64,000 bases of DNA from Xenopus tropicalis. Its lineage: Eukaryota > Chordata > Amphibia > Anura > Pipidae. Below are positions 12,751-24,577 of the stretch, piece after piece. Position numbers and translations under genes: made by a program. Numbering within the stretch: position 1 is the first letter of the stretch; each line of letters opens with the position of its first letter. The stretch is taken from the NCBI RefSeq assembly GCF_000004195.4, contig NC_030678.2, positions 32,712,201-32,776,200 on the forward strand, read 5' to 3'. Below the pieces are notes generated by a model. The model ran no database searches. It saw only the letters and a program-made list of their open reading frames with translations, and was not told the origin of the DNA.

Positions 12751-13885
12751 AAAGGACATGTCAACCCCAAAAATATTTTTTTGCCTCATAAAAGAAAACA
12801 TAATTCAAAGCAACTTTCTAATATCAATTAGTTAAACATTATTAGTGCTTTAATAGTTATTGTGTTGGGTTGACCAAGTGGGAAGGGCCAACAACAGCCA
12901 ATCAAGTTTCACCCATTGACTTTAATGGGGAAATTGAAACTGCTGCCAATCTTACAGCTTTGAGGCTACACTCCCCAAACTTGAATCACACAGTCATGGG
13001 CTCAGCCTGAATGAAAATATGATGATTGCTGGATGCCCAAAAGTGGGCGGAGCTGTGAACAGCCAATCAGATTTTATCTATTGATTTGAAGGAAATTCAA
13101 CCTGCTGCCATTCTCACAATAATAACACCGGGGTCCCCAAACTTTGCAGGGTTAGGCACCAGGTAACTGCGGTTAAAGGCTAGAAAAAGTGGGTGGAGCC
13201 ACCAACAGCCAATCAGAGTTTACCTATTGACTTTCAATGGGGAAATTCAACCTGCTGCCATTCTCACAGTATTAACACCAGGGCCACTAAGGGACTGCAT
13301 TTTTAGGTTTTAAAAAGTGACTTAAACTCAAGGTTAAAAAAAGTGGGCGGGGTCACAACCACCAATCACAATTCACCTATTGACTTTTATTGGTTTTAAT
13401 TTTAACTGCTGCCGTTCTTTAACTATTAATCCTAGGGTCACGAAACTTTGCAGAGTTAGGCACTGGGTAACTGCATTTCCAGGTTAGAAAAAGGGGTGGA
13501 GCCACCAACCGCCAATCAGATGTCACTCGTTGGCTTTCAGTGGGGAAATTTAAGTTGCTGCCATTCAGACACTATTAAAACCAGGGTCCCCAAACTTTGC
13601 ACAGTGGTTTTTACTATATAACTGTGGCCCAAGGTTAGAGAAAGTGGGCAGAGCCTATTCAGTGACTTCATGCTTTTCAACCCAACATGAAGTTTGTTCT
13701 CAAACTTACTTTTCTAGTTTGTATATGTAATTGCTATTGAAAGCAGCATTTGCTGAACTCCTGGTTGTTACTTTTTAAACAATGTTGCAAGTGCCAGGCT
13801 CCTCCAGCAAGTCAGGTCTGTCAGTCTGCTGCTTGTGTTACATGGTGCCAAACACCAGAGCCCCCAGGGCAGAGTGATACTAATA
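12751..13885. mobile_element. T2-type MITE expanded by an internal tandem array
   Basis: The left segment (ATAAAGGACATGTCAACCCC...) and right segment (AATTGCTATTGAAAGCAGC..., CTGCTGCTTGTGTTACAT) match the compact element at 269-535. Between them lies about 850 bp of tandem repeat absent from that copy. The right half expected from the compact copy is missing; the 34-bp minisatellite begins just beyond. Confidence 0.7.
12879..13642 (+). repeat. Tandem array of about 5 diverged units (145-165 bp) with CCAAT motifs
   Basis: Each unit begins near GTGGGCGGAGCCACCAACAG, continues CCAATCA...CACCTATTGACTTT, then CTGCTGCCATTCTCACA and CCCCAAACTTTGCA. Starts lie near 12879, 13041, 13187, 13342 and 13492. 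Each unit has a GGGCGG/GGGTGG box beside a CCAATCA box, a promoter-like pairing that may be coincidental. Confidence 0.85.
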
Positions 13886-13920
13886 TTTACAGTTAGCATT
13901 AGTGGTTGTGTATATGATTT

Positions 13921-15646
13921 ATGTATGTGAGTGTATAGATAGGTCAGTATGGGTCTGTATGTGAGTGTATAGATAGGTCAGTATGGGTCTGTATGTGAGT
14001 GTATAGATAGGTCAGTATGGGTCTGTATGGGAGTGTATAGATAGGTCAGTATGGGTCTGTATGTGAGTGGATAGATAGGTCAGTATGAGTCTGTAATGTG
14101 AGTGTATGGATAGGTCAGTATGGGTCTGTATGTGAGTGTATAGATAGGTCAGTATGGGTCTGTATGTGAGTGGATAGATAGGTCAGTATGGGTCTGTATG
14201 TGAGTGGATAGATAGGTCAGTATGGGTCTGTATGTGAGTGTATAGATAGGTCAGTATGGGTCTGTATGTGAGTGGATAGATAGGTCAGTATGGGTCTGTA
14301 TGTGAGTGGATAGATAGGTCAGTATGGGTCTGTATGGGAGTGTATAGATAGGTCAGTATGGGTCTGTATGTGAGTGGATAGATAGGTCAGTATGGGTCTG
14401 TAATGTGAGTGTATGGATAGGTCAGTATGGGTCTGTATGTGAGTGTATAGATAGGTCAGTATGGGTCTGTATGTGAGTGGATAAATAGGTCAGTATGGGT
14501 CTGTATGTGAGTGTATAGATAGGTCAGTATGGGTCTGTATGGGAGTGTATAGATAGGTCAGTATGGGTCTGTATGTGAGTGGATAGATAGGTCAGTATGG
14601 GTCTGTAATGTGAGTGTATGGATAGGTCAGTATGGGTCTGTATGTGAGTGCATAGATAGGTCAGTATGGGTCTTTATGTGAGTGGATAGATAGGTCGGTA
14701 TGGGTCTGTATGTGAGTGTATAGATAGGTCAGTGTGGGTCTGTATGTGAGTGGATAGATAGGTCAGTATGGGTCTGTATGTGAGTGGATAGATAGGTCAG
14801 TATGGGTCTGTATGTGAGTGGATAGATAGGTCAGTATGGGTCTGTATGTGAGTGGATAGATAGGTCAGTGTGGGTCTGTATGTGAGTGTATAGATAGGTC
14901 AGTGTGGGTCTGTATGTGAGTGGATAGATAGGTCAGTATGGGTCTGTATGTGAGTGGATAGATAGGTCAGTGTGGGTCTGTATGTGAGTGTATAGATAGG
15001 TCAGTATGGGTCTGTATGTGAGTGGATAGATAGGTCAGTATGGGTCTGTATGTGAGTGGATAGATAGGTCAGTATGGGTCTGTATGTGAGTGGATAGATA
15101 GGTCAGTATGGGTCTGTATGTGAGTGGATAGATAGGTCAGTATGGGTCTGTATGTGAGTGGATAGATAGGTCAGTATGGGTCTGTATGTGAGTGGATAGA
15201 TAGGTCAGTGTGGGTCTGTATGTGAGTGTATAGATAGGTCAGTATGGGTCTGTATGTGAGTGGATAGATAGGTCAGTGTGGGTCTGTATGTGAGTGGATA
15301 GATAGGTCAGTATGGGTCTGTATGTGAGTGGATAGATAGGTCAGTATGGGTCTGTATGTGATTGGATAGATAGGTCAGTATGGGTCTGTATGTGAGTGGA
15401 TAGATAGGTCAGTATGGGTCTGTATGTGAGTGGATAGATAGGTCAGTATGGGTCTGTATGTGAGTGGATAGATAGGTCAGTGTGGGTCTGTATGTGAGTG
15501 TATAGATAGGTCAGTATGGGTCTGTATGTGAGTGGATAGATAGGTCAGTATGGGTCTGTATGTGAGTGGATAGATAGGTCAGTGTGGGTCTGTATGTGAG
15601 TGTATAGATAGGTCAGAATGGGTCTGTATGTGAGTGAATAGATAGG
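13921..15646 (+). repeat. 34-bp minisatellite, about 51 copies
   Basis: The consensus unit is TATGTGAGTGGATAGATAGG plus TCAGTATGGGTCTG. Variants include GTATAG for GGATAG, CAGTGTGGG for CAGTATGGG, TATGGGAGTG, and a 35-bp form TAATGTGAGTGTATGG at 14094, 14401 and 14606. Copies are nearly identical, so the array is young or homogenised. The strand is strongly purine and T biased with few C. Confidence 0.97.
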
Positions 15647-15945
15647 GGGGTGCGCTCGGCACACAGGCACGGGGGGATAGAATTACCAGAAAAAAAGAGA
15701 TATGAGGAATTATTTAGAGCCTGCGGGGCCGGGTACAGGTAGAAAAATGGATCACAGCAACTTGTGTTTGCCCCATAAATACAGTCCTCCTGAATTTGAA
15801 GTGATTCCCTCTCCAGTCCCCTATCTTGTGTGTCATTTAGATGCATTTAGGGAGTACCAGCAGTCACTTGTTACACGCAGGCTCGGCGCACGCAGGCACA
15901 GGGGGGTGCGCTCGGCACACGCAGGCACGGGGGGGGGGGTCCTTT
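15647..15945 (+). repeat. GC-rich repeated motif flanking the minisatellite
   Basis: GGGGTGCGCTCGGCACAC followed by GGCACGGGGG occurs at 15647 and again at 15903-15933, with a further GCTCGGCGCACGCAGGCAC at 15881. The two copies bracket about 250 bp of unassigned DNA. Confidence 0.75.
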
Positions 15946-17812
15946 CATTAAATATTTGATTATTGAGACTTAGCAGTAGCGGCATTTTTTAAACAGTATT
16001 GATTATACAGGCACTTGAGGGCCAACCCCCCATGGCTGCCACCCTAGGCACAGGCAATCAGTGCCTACATATATAAACAACAATATATAATACAGCCCTG
16101 ATTATTCTAAGAGTAATATTCTTAGGCAATTTGCCTTTTTGTTTTATTTGTGGTGTTTATACATTTTTTGTATTATTTCCACAGGCCAGTGCATTTTTAG
16201 AAGGTCACGGTGGGGGGGGGAATATTGGTGTTTTCTTGTCTTTGCAATAAATTTAATCAAAGTTGTTCACAGTTTGATTCCAACACCAATTTTGATGAAA
16301 TATATTTGTACCATTTATAGAACTGTATAATGTTTGTCCAAAAACTAATGACTAACTAATGCAAAAAATATATTTCTAAACAACTTTTCAATATTTCTTC
16401 AATAACATACCTGTTTTTCAGTTGTTTAAGTTTTTTTTTGCATTTCTAAGTCAAACACTTTCTAAATCAACACTAGCAGGAGCCGAAGTTGAATTTCTGA
16501 AGTAAGGGGTTTCACTAGCTAAATGGTTACACAGAAAATACATTTTACACACTACAGGTATGCCTGTCCAATGACTTAATATCTATAATAGACTTTCCTT
16601 GTCTATTGTTTCTTAACGATTTCATTACATTACTAGAAATTAAACATTATGCATATTGAGTATATTGGCAAAATAGGACTTGAATTTGTATATGAATAGG
16701 GTTGCCAGTAAATCACCAGCAAGGCCAGGGCCAGAATAACAAATTTACTGGAAATGTAATTGTCAGTAAATTTGTAATACCCTATAAAGCCCTCCTCTCC
16801 CTGGCTGTCTCTGCTGCCACATTCCCCCTTATAAGGATAGTCCTGCCTATGCCCTTCCCATTCCCCACCCAGTCCGCCCATTTTCCCCCCAGTCTGTTTA
16901 TTTCCCCACCCCATGTGACATCATCTCTTACTTCCCCACACATAGGCTGGTATGATATGATATTGCATGGTATGATTTTACAAAAAAGGTAATAACCCTA
17001 TACACAAATCTAATCTACACACATCACATTATTAAGCAGGTGGCCCACAGACACAATAGAGGTGGCAAACTTGTTATGATGTGTATAGGCAAGGTGTATA
17101 GACAAGGGTATTTTTGCCAAGTTCTGCACAAAGAGAACCTGTGCAGATCCTTCAGCCACAAACTGCACCCATAGCACAGTCTGACCCATGCTTGGCCTGA
17201 TTAATATCTATCAGAACCCCAATCAGATATTGAGCTGGGCGGATATAGTCATGCAGCCAGTAAGCTACTGACTTGGTCAAGTCGGATGCCAATATCTGCC
17301 CACTAATGAGAAGAATAAACCGAAAAAAGCCCACTGCAAGTTAACTTTAACCCTTTTCATGCAACACTATTTGATGCCAATAAACACGCAGCCTGGCATA
17401 AATCAGGCAACCCAAAAAGTACTGTAGAATGTATTGCGCTGACATATAAAGGGTTAAGCTGATCAATGGCACATTAGGAATTTATGAGAACATTTTAATT
17501 TACCAGCTTTTTTTTGCTGGGTGAAAGAAAGTTACTTCCAACGCTATGGTGGTTAAATGTCAGAGTTATTGATTGTCAGACAAGCGGCTCTTCCATTTCT
17601 CATGATGTGCAGTTAGCAGTGCCCCGCAGCCACACTACACACTAGCTTCTTAATTGCTGTGGCCCCGAGCAGGAATCTGCTCTTCCTTTTACACATTCTT
17701 CCCGTTCCTAGGCTATTTACCTTTCTAAATATGATTTATCTTGCTTAGAAGGCCAGTAACAGCAGTTAATTTTGTTACTTAAATGTTTTTATTGTTATTC
17801 ATAAACAATACT
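15946..17812. other. No gene recognised
   Basis: Contains a fragment with AGGGTTGCCAGTAAATC near 16700 and CAGTAAATTTG/CAAATTTACTGG inverted segments at about 16738-16772. Otherwise unassigned. Confidence 0.45.
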
Positions 17813-17841
17813 GTATATATATATATATATATATATATAGA
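17813..17841 (+). repeat. (TA)n microsatellite
   Basis: Pure TA run next to a dispersed repeat (AGAAGTCCAAGAGGATCAGG) extending to about 17990, whose family I do not recognise. Confidence 0.85.
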
Positions 17842-17989
17842 AGTCCAAGAGGATCAGGCACTCACGTTTCAGAAGTAAGGATGCCTGGGTGCAGAATTAT
17901 AATGAAGATAATACAAAAAGGTACCCCGCACTCACAGGACTTATATGAAAATAAACAATTTTTATTGGTCAAAAAACTAATGAAAAACT

Positions 17990-19628
17990 GCTCTATACAC
18001 AGCCTATCTGTGTTTGTTTTTTTGATGACCAGTCGTTCTGGCAGGGTTCATTTTTAACTCATTTATTTGCTCCACATCATGTTTGTGCCACACTCTTGGC
18101 ATTATGCCACCCTCCCATAAACATGTTGCATCAATTTCTATCAATATTAGATTGCACAGAGAGGTAAAGTTCTATCATTCCTTTTTTTTCTTGTTTTGAG
18201 TTAAGGAACACCGCCTTTAATTTACTTTGTGCCCTCTTAGGGTTATTTGCAAACATATTTGAGTCTAGGCTCCCCCACTGTCACTTTTATTAATCCTGAT
18301 ATGTGTCGCCAAACTTCTGGCACTGTCCCAAGCACATGCAGTAAGGGGTCTCTAATTTCAGTTCCTTACACTTCTATCACTTTTTATCCAGGTGGTGCAG
18401 TCTCTTTTGGGCATATTGATAGTTTTGCACTTTTAGAAATTACACTCTATTTTATATTCTGGATAAGACCCATATATCCTGTCTGTCTGATTAACCTCTT
18501 TGCCAATTTTTGACCCAGTGCCTGGGCAATAATCCCCAATCTGCTATGTACTATCTATATAATAGTATCTGGAAATGTGTTTCGACTGACCCAAGCAGAC
18601 GTACCTGCCTTCCCTGCTCCTGATAAGAATATTTCTCCACCACAATTACAGCCAATATGGGAAAAATAGAAAATCGGGAAAATAGAAAATACCATCTAGC
18701 TCTAAACCACCGCCAGATTCTCTTACCTCTAAAGCCACTTGAACCCTGCAGAAGACTTTATTGACCTGACTGTTACATTTCCAGTCATTCCTCAGAGGAG
18801 TTATTCTCCGGAATTTGCATCTTTCTCCATTCATAATCTCTCAGTTTTCAAAACCCTGGACAACTCCAACTCCCTTGCGGGTCCCTGTTCATGGAGTTGA
18901 ACCAGGGACTTCATCTATATCCTCCCAAGATTATTTTTTATCTTGGGAATGCTATTTTTACCTACAAGTTATATCTATATTGTATTTTTTCTTTCATGTT
19001 TTCATTCCTAAATACAGCATTTCACAGATAAAAATTTTATTTTTTTAAGCTTATGAGACTGATATCACTGCAAGTTTATGGCACAAAGTAAAGGCAATAT
19101 TTTAATGGCTATTAGGCTGTTATTATTAACTGATAAAATGGTTGCTCTTTGGAGGACTTAAAGTACAGTATTTAGTAGATAAGAATGTTAAGGCTCAAAT
19201 GTGTGTAAATGGAAGTAACTATAGTTTCCCATAATGTTAAAGAACATTATGTTTACCATTTACCTAATAAAAGGCATCTAGCTGCTCAATGTTGCTTGAA
19301 AATAAAACTAATGTAGCAGCTATGCAATAAACTAACTGGCGAACAGGAGGTTTCCCTCATATAGATGATTTTCCTTATTTTATGCCACCACCTTTTCAGA
19401 AAAGGTAGACTTTCATCCGCAGACTTCCGTTATGGCACAAAAAGTAATCCCTTACCCAGAGTTGGTATATTTTAATTTACAAGGAACAGTGCTTGGCAAG
19501 GATTGATTACATATTTACCTCACACACATTTATACTTGAGCAGTAAATATTGAACCTATAACATGGTAGGATCACACTCCTACCCAAATAGGCAAATTTA
19601 TTAATTAAGCCATATTGAAAAAGAGGAC
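17990..19628. other. No gene recognised
   Basis: Unassigned AT-rich sequence. The open frame of 88 codons at 18247-18513 could be old retroelement debris, but no motif supports this. Confidence 0.4.
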
Positions 19629-19642
19629 TTACTTAGATAATG

Positions 19643-20316
19643 GCGAACAAAGCAAGAAGGTGGAAGTCGTTAGGAGCCTGGGTCTGATTAAGCGAATCGC
19701 TGCCAAACTGGCCTGAATTGGAATCGACTAGCATAAACATGAGTGCATGATTTCCCCGTGTGTGCAATTATTTATCGTGCATTGGCCTGTGAATTGTGCT
19801 ATATGTTTTTTCTTCCCCCCCCCCTTTGTATGTTTCCTCGGGTTACCCTTATCCTCTGTCTATCCCTTCCACGCACCTAGTTTTATTCATATGTATTGTG
19901 ATGTGACTGTTTACATAAGGGTTACGAATCTGAGCGTTAAAACTATAAGCACTGGCTGCAGTTAAGCTAGCTCTACCTCTACAATATAATATTTGTTGCT
20001 GACTCCTACACGGTAGCCCCTACTCTTAACGTGTCCTTTAGGTATTATTTGCACGTACTAATTAAGGTAATTTACACTTTGGACATGTTTTGGATTACTA
20101 TTTGGTTTTAATTAAGTCTACTACGACTGTCACTAAGCACTGTGTTGATAAATATTTTATGGTTTTAATACTAATAAAAGTTAAGTCTTAACCTGGTCAG
20201 TTGAAGCACAAAACCAATTCTTGCTTTGTTCGTTGTTGTAGTTATGGGTGGGAGACACCCTGTGCTAATCTGACATGTTGTACGCTTAGGTGTTTTGAGT
20301 ATTTCCTTTTTGTTCT
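19643..20316 (+). mobile_element. Retroposon-like insertion of 674 bp with 14-bp target duplication
   Basis: The perfect direct repeat TTACTTAGATAATG lies at 19629-19642 and 20317-20330. A 14-bp duplication fits target-primed reverse transcription (LINE or SINE) and not the common DNA transposons. The insert starts GCGAACAAAGCAAGAAGG and ends CCTTTTTGTTCT; no coding frame is recognised. It may be the 3' end of a 5'-truncated LINE. The plus orientation is a guess from the T-rich, AATAAAAG-bearing right part. Confidence 0.7.
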
Positions 20317-21174
20317 TTACTTAGATAATGTCCACACATGAATGAAATCTCCAGTTTGGAGTAGGTACATAAGCACTTCTCTGCTCTGGCTACCTTATTT
20401 AACCTCTCTGAGGCTCATCCTAAACTTAAATAAAAAACACTGTGTGGTCAAAATATAAATATTTAATATTATTAGTCCACAACATTAAACTAAAGGCTTT
20501 TTTTCCTATAAATTTTAGATCTAAACTGGAGTAATTTGTTACATAACCCAACTGATATTATCATAAAATTCCAATATTTCTGCACTGTTATACACATCTC
20601 TTAAAACACAATGCCACATTTCTTAGGATGACTTGCTGGAGGCAGTAACTCTACCCAAATTATCTCCTTTACAAAGCTCTACTCTCAACACTCCCATTAT
20701 TACTGAGGAACTAGAACAAGCAATAAAAAGCTGAAAGAACAATACTAGACCAGGCCCTGATGGGTTCCCCCCAGTTATTACACAATATACAAGACACCTT
20801 TACTTTTCCATATGGTAGTAGTACTTCTTCTTATTCCTAAACCTAACAAGGACTCAACTAACACACAAAACTACTGCCCTATTTTGATACTCAATGTTAA
20901 TGTCAAACTGTTTTCCAAAATTCTACTGAGCAGATTAAGTACTTTCCATCCATGATTAATCCACCATAATCAGGTTTTGTTCCTGGAATAAAAACAAACG
21001 CTATGGACAGAATTAGAAAACTGATTACTGTTATAGCTGACACAAATCAAAATAAATCACAACCACTAGTTTTGGTGTTAGACTTCAATAAAGAATTTGG
21101 TACATTATCCTTGTGATATTTATTTTACATTCTTTCAAAATAAAATACCTTAGGCGCCTTCTCAGACACTCTTA

Positions 21175-21703
21175 GGGGCTGATTTACTTACCCACGAACG
21201 GGTCGAAATGAGTCCGATTGCGTTTTTTTCATAATGATCGGTATTTTGCGATTTTTTCGTATTTGTTGCGATTTTTTCGGCTTCTTTACGAATTTTTCGT
21301 TACCAATACGATTTTTGCGTAAAAACACGAGTTTTTCGTATCCATTACGAAAGTTGCGTAAAATCTGGCGATTTTTCGTAGCGTTAAAACTTGCGCAAAA
21401 AGTTGTGCTTTTTTTGAAGTGTTAAAACTTACGCGAAACTTTGCACCTTTTAAGTTTTAACGCTACGAAAAATGCGCAACTTTTCGCGTAAGTTTTAACG
21501 CTACGAAAAAAGCGCAACTTTTTACGCAACTTTCGTAATGGCTACGAAAAACTCGCGTTTTTACGCAAAAATCGTATTGGTAACGAAAAATTCGTAAAGA
21601 AGCCGAAAAAATCGCAACAAATACGAAAAAGTCGCAAAATGTTCGTTTTCAAGTCGGAACTTTTCCAATTCGGGTCGGATTCGTGGGTTAGTAAATCAGC
21701 CCC
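21175..21703. mobile_element. Foldback MITE of 529 bp inside the LINE, flanked by TTA (Harbinger-like)
   Basis: It starts GGGGCTGATTTACT and ends AGTAAATCAGCCCC. TTA at 21172-21174 and 21704-21706 is a 3-bp target duplication as used by PIF/Harbinger elements. The two halves are largely complementary over the whole length (for example TTACGAATTTTTCG and CGAAAAATTCGTAA), so the element is one long imperfect hairpin rich in TTTTTCG/CGAAAAA. It has no coding capacity. Confidence 0.85.
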
Positions 21704-22054
21704 TTAGAGTCATAGAGAGACCCTGTGGCCTACATTAAATTCTTACGGAAGCAAACTTTTATATTCCTATAGCACAGGGACCCATCAGGGATATCAACAT
21801 TTCTGGCTATATGATTAAGAACCATCCGCACAAGATTAACATGCATGCAGATGACTTATGTCTCACTGTAACCAAGCCCCTTACTATAATCAACCTCCTT
21901 TCTTTACTTGAAAACTTTTGTGCAATTTTAAGGTGACATAAATAATACCAAAAGCCAAGTGAAGCTACTAGAACTAAACTACAACTGAACCCTTTCCACT
22001 GAAGAACTACTATCATATATTGCTTAGAGGGAAAATGTACCAAATCATACTCCA

Positions 22055-22103
22055 TTTTGCTATTAGGAAAGGGTGCTATGAGTACCCTTTCCTAATAGCA
22101 AAA
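22055..22103. repeat. Perfect 20-bp inverted repeat with a 9-nt loop
   Basis: Arms TTTTGCTATTAGGAAAGGGT (22055-22074) and its exact reverse complement (22084-22103) surround a 9-base spacer. It lies inside the LINE relic and is not part of any recognised MITE terminus. Confidence 0.9.
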
Positions 22104-23447
22104 TTAAAACAACTCTCCCTGGTTGGTCTAGTTGTTTTCTCTCATGAATAGCAGACATTGAAATGGTTCTTTTGCCAAAAATTATTTTTATTATTTTTAG
22201 GCCCTCCCAATTGCAGTATCAATGACAGATATATCTCAGTTACAAAGAACTACAGTTTATATAGAATAATAAGTATCATAGAGTAAATAAAAATGTTTTT
22301 TACCGCCTACCCACCCAAGGAGGCCTTAAAGTTCCATACTTGCTGAATTATTATTAAGCAGCAAGACTTGCACAACTAAGTCAATTACACAATCCCCTAG
22401 GTTTATAGGCTGGATAGACCTTGAAAATTCAACTATAGCTCCTTTGTGAGTCTGCTCAGTCAATGGGCATCCCCTTGAAATATTGCAAAACATACCATGA
22501 CAAACCCCATTATTCCATTTCATTTGCTTTTAGGGTTGTGTATGAAAAAGAAATTAATTATTTCCTCTTGCAATAGTTCTATACAATAGTTCTATAGTTT
22601 TCTCATTTTACAACTTCCGTGATTTTTTTTTTAACACCTGTGGAGTTACATGCTTAGAAAAGTCTTGCCAAATTCCTAATGGAAAGTTTTTCTGTTATCC
22701 ACATATACAACATTTTACACATCCCAAGCTCAGCTTTCGCCTCTTTGGAAGGCTCCCTAGGAAAATAGGTGCAGAAATGGAATATTTCAGAGACACCACA
22801 GGAGAACCATGCCAGTATGTGAATGCATGGGAAAAATATTTCCAGCTCTCCTGGTCCTGTCAGAATGGGCGAAGGTCTGGGTGGCTTTGAGACAAATTTC
22901 ACCCAATACATCTAATAAAGAAACTAAGGTGGTTAGTCCCTGCTGTATATCATGCTAGCCCATAAACACAGTATATTCCCAGAATTGCCCACAACCAACT
23001 TTACCAACTAATAAACCCAAAGGCTGAATGCTTAAGGGTGGATTTTTATCACAAAATATTGACTTTTCCATTGAGAAAATTACTAGTTTCACATGAAATT
23101 TACAGCTAGAGTTGTTTGCCACCTTTTCTGGAAAAAAAATACCGGTCTAACTATATGTTCATATTTCTGTCTTATCAATAGTATTAACAAGCAGTATTTT
23201 TATCAATTTTAATGTAAATCGTAAAACCTAACTCTATTACACTGGCAGTACCACCTTTTTTGCACCCAAACCATCCAGCAACAACAACTACTCATAACTT
23301 AGTGTGCAAATAGCTCACATACCAGCAACTAATTTAGTGCCAAATAGAAGTGGGCAGGGTCAGCTGTATATGTCCCTCATAGCCCCCACAGCAAAAAGTT
23401 ACCTGATTGTCAAAGTGAAATCCGGGGACAAATATGTGATGTGGTGC

Positions 23448-23710
23448 TAGGGTTGCCACCTCTACCAACTTTTTTCACCAGGCAGGGGGCGAGCAGTGAT
23501 GCCAGGGGGACGGGGAAGTGGCGGGGACGTGATGTCATGGGGACGGGAAGAGGCAGGGCCAAGGCATCACAGGGTGGGGCTATAATTAAGTGATTGGCCA
23601 ATCACTGCGTCAAACTCATTGAGTACTGCCCTGTTTTCCTAGGTTTTGACCCAGACAGCCATTCTGAAAACCGTACTCTCTGGGTCAGAACCGGACAGGT
23701 GGCAACCCTA
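23448..23710. mobile_element. hAT-like MITE (TAGGGTTGCCACC ends) with perfect 8-bp duplication
   Basis: It starts TAGGGTTGCCACCT and ends AGGTGGCAACCCTA. TGTGGTGC flanks it at 23440-23447 and 23711-23718. The interior is G-rich with GGGGACGGG repeats. Relatives lie at 49669-49929 and 61183-61492. Confidence 0.88.
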
Positions 23711-24309
23711 TGTGGTGCCCAAATTTCAGCATGCAAACATCTTTTTCTATCTGTATATTTCCCCACAGAGGTTGCAATATAACAATCAGTGATACAGCAA
23801 GCAATATTTGCCACATAATCATCATTCATTGTTAAGATCAATTCATTTTAATGGAAAACATCGTAAACATGGCCGGCTTCATGTTATAGAACCTATACAA
23901 TATGTCTGTACCAATGCTCCATAATGTAACTGTATATTGTGATTAACTAATAACTTACTGGAACTATAACTCTCACCCTATGTCCGACACACCCAGTATA
24001 ATGGAAGAGCAAATTCTCCAGCTCATTAATTGACTTATGTGAAGGAATTGTCAAAAAAACTGTCTGTGTCACAAACTCAGAATTGGAAAAATGCACACAA
24101 TTTGCACACTTTTTGATTAACAAGTGCCCAAAACAATCATGTTTATACAAGAGTAACCTGCCAAACACAGTTTCTATACAGGAACTAAATCCTTTGCACC
24201 CTCACCGCACCCACGGGGATCATTTCATGCCTGAAGGAAAGTAATACCAGCAGGGCAGCCCATTGGGTTATGTACTGTCTCACATCAGTAGATGCAGTAA
24301 CTTCTATGG

Positions 24310-24577
24310 CAGGTATGAGACCCCTTATCTAGAAATCCATTATGCATACAGCTCCATATAGTTCATTTTGAGCAAATAATTCTAATTAAAAATAAATTAT
24401 TTCCTTTTCCCCTGTAATAATAATAATAATGCAGAAGCTTGTACTTGAGGGTAACTAAGCTGTAAGAGTCCTTATTGGAGGCAGAAACTTAAGGTACGGT
24501 GATCAAAAATTACATAAAGATCCCTAATCTAGAAAACCCCAGGTCTTGAGCATTCCTGATAACAGATCCCATACCTG
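24310..24577 (+). mobile_element. CAGGTATGGGATCC-family MITE
   Basis: Termini CAGGTATGAGACCCC and GATCCCATACCTG; the interior includes an (AAT)n run at about 24416-24432 and TTGGAGGCAGAAAC. Confidence 0.8.

Larger units (their letters stand above)
20627..22990 (+). pseudogene. L1/Tx1-type LINE ORF2 relic (reverse transcriptase and C-terminal region)
   Basis: Several frames together recover L1-like ORF2 motifs in the right order. Near 20640-20770: LPKLSPLQSSTLNTPIITEE, then EQAIKS and RPGPDGFPP. At about 20830: LFLNLTR/PKPNKDS-like codons. Near 21080: LVLDFNKEFGT (finger/palm region). After the inserted foldback element: the GTHQG-like motif at about 21780 and ADDLCLT at about 21850, the counterpart of the catalytic YADD box. 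Then IADIEMVLLPKIIF at about 22150 and a Cys-rich tail near 22950. Many frameshifts and stops show long decay. No endonuclease domain was recognised upstream. Orientation is plus. Confidence 0.82.

Noticed and set aside
13921..15646. Direct repeats considered as a CRISPR array
   Set aside because: Units are contiguous 34-bp tandem copies without unique spacers, in vertebrate DNA with no cas genes.
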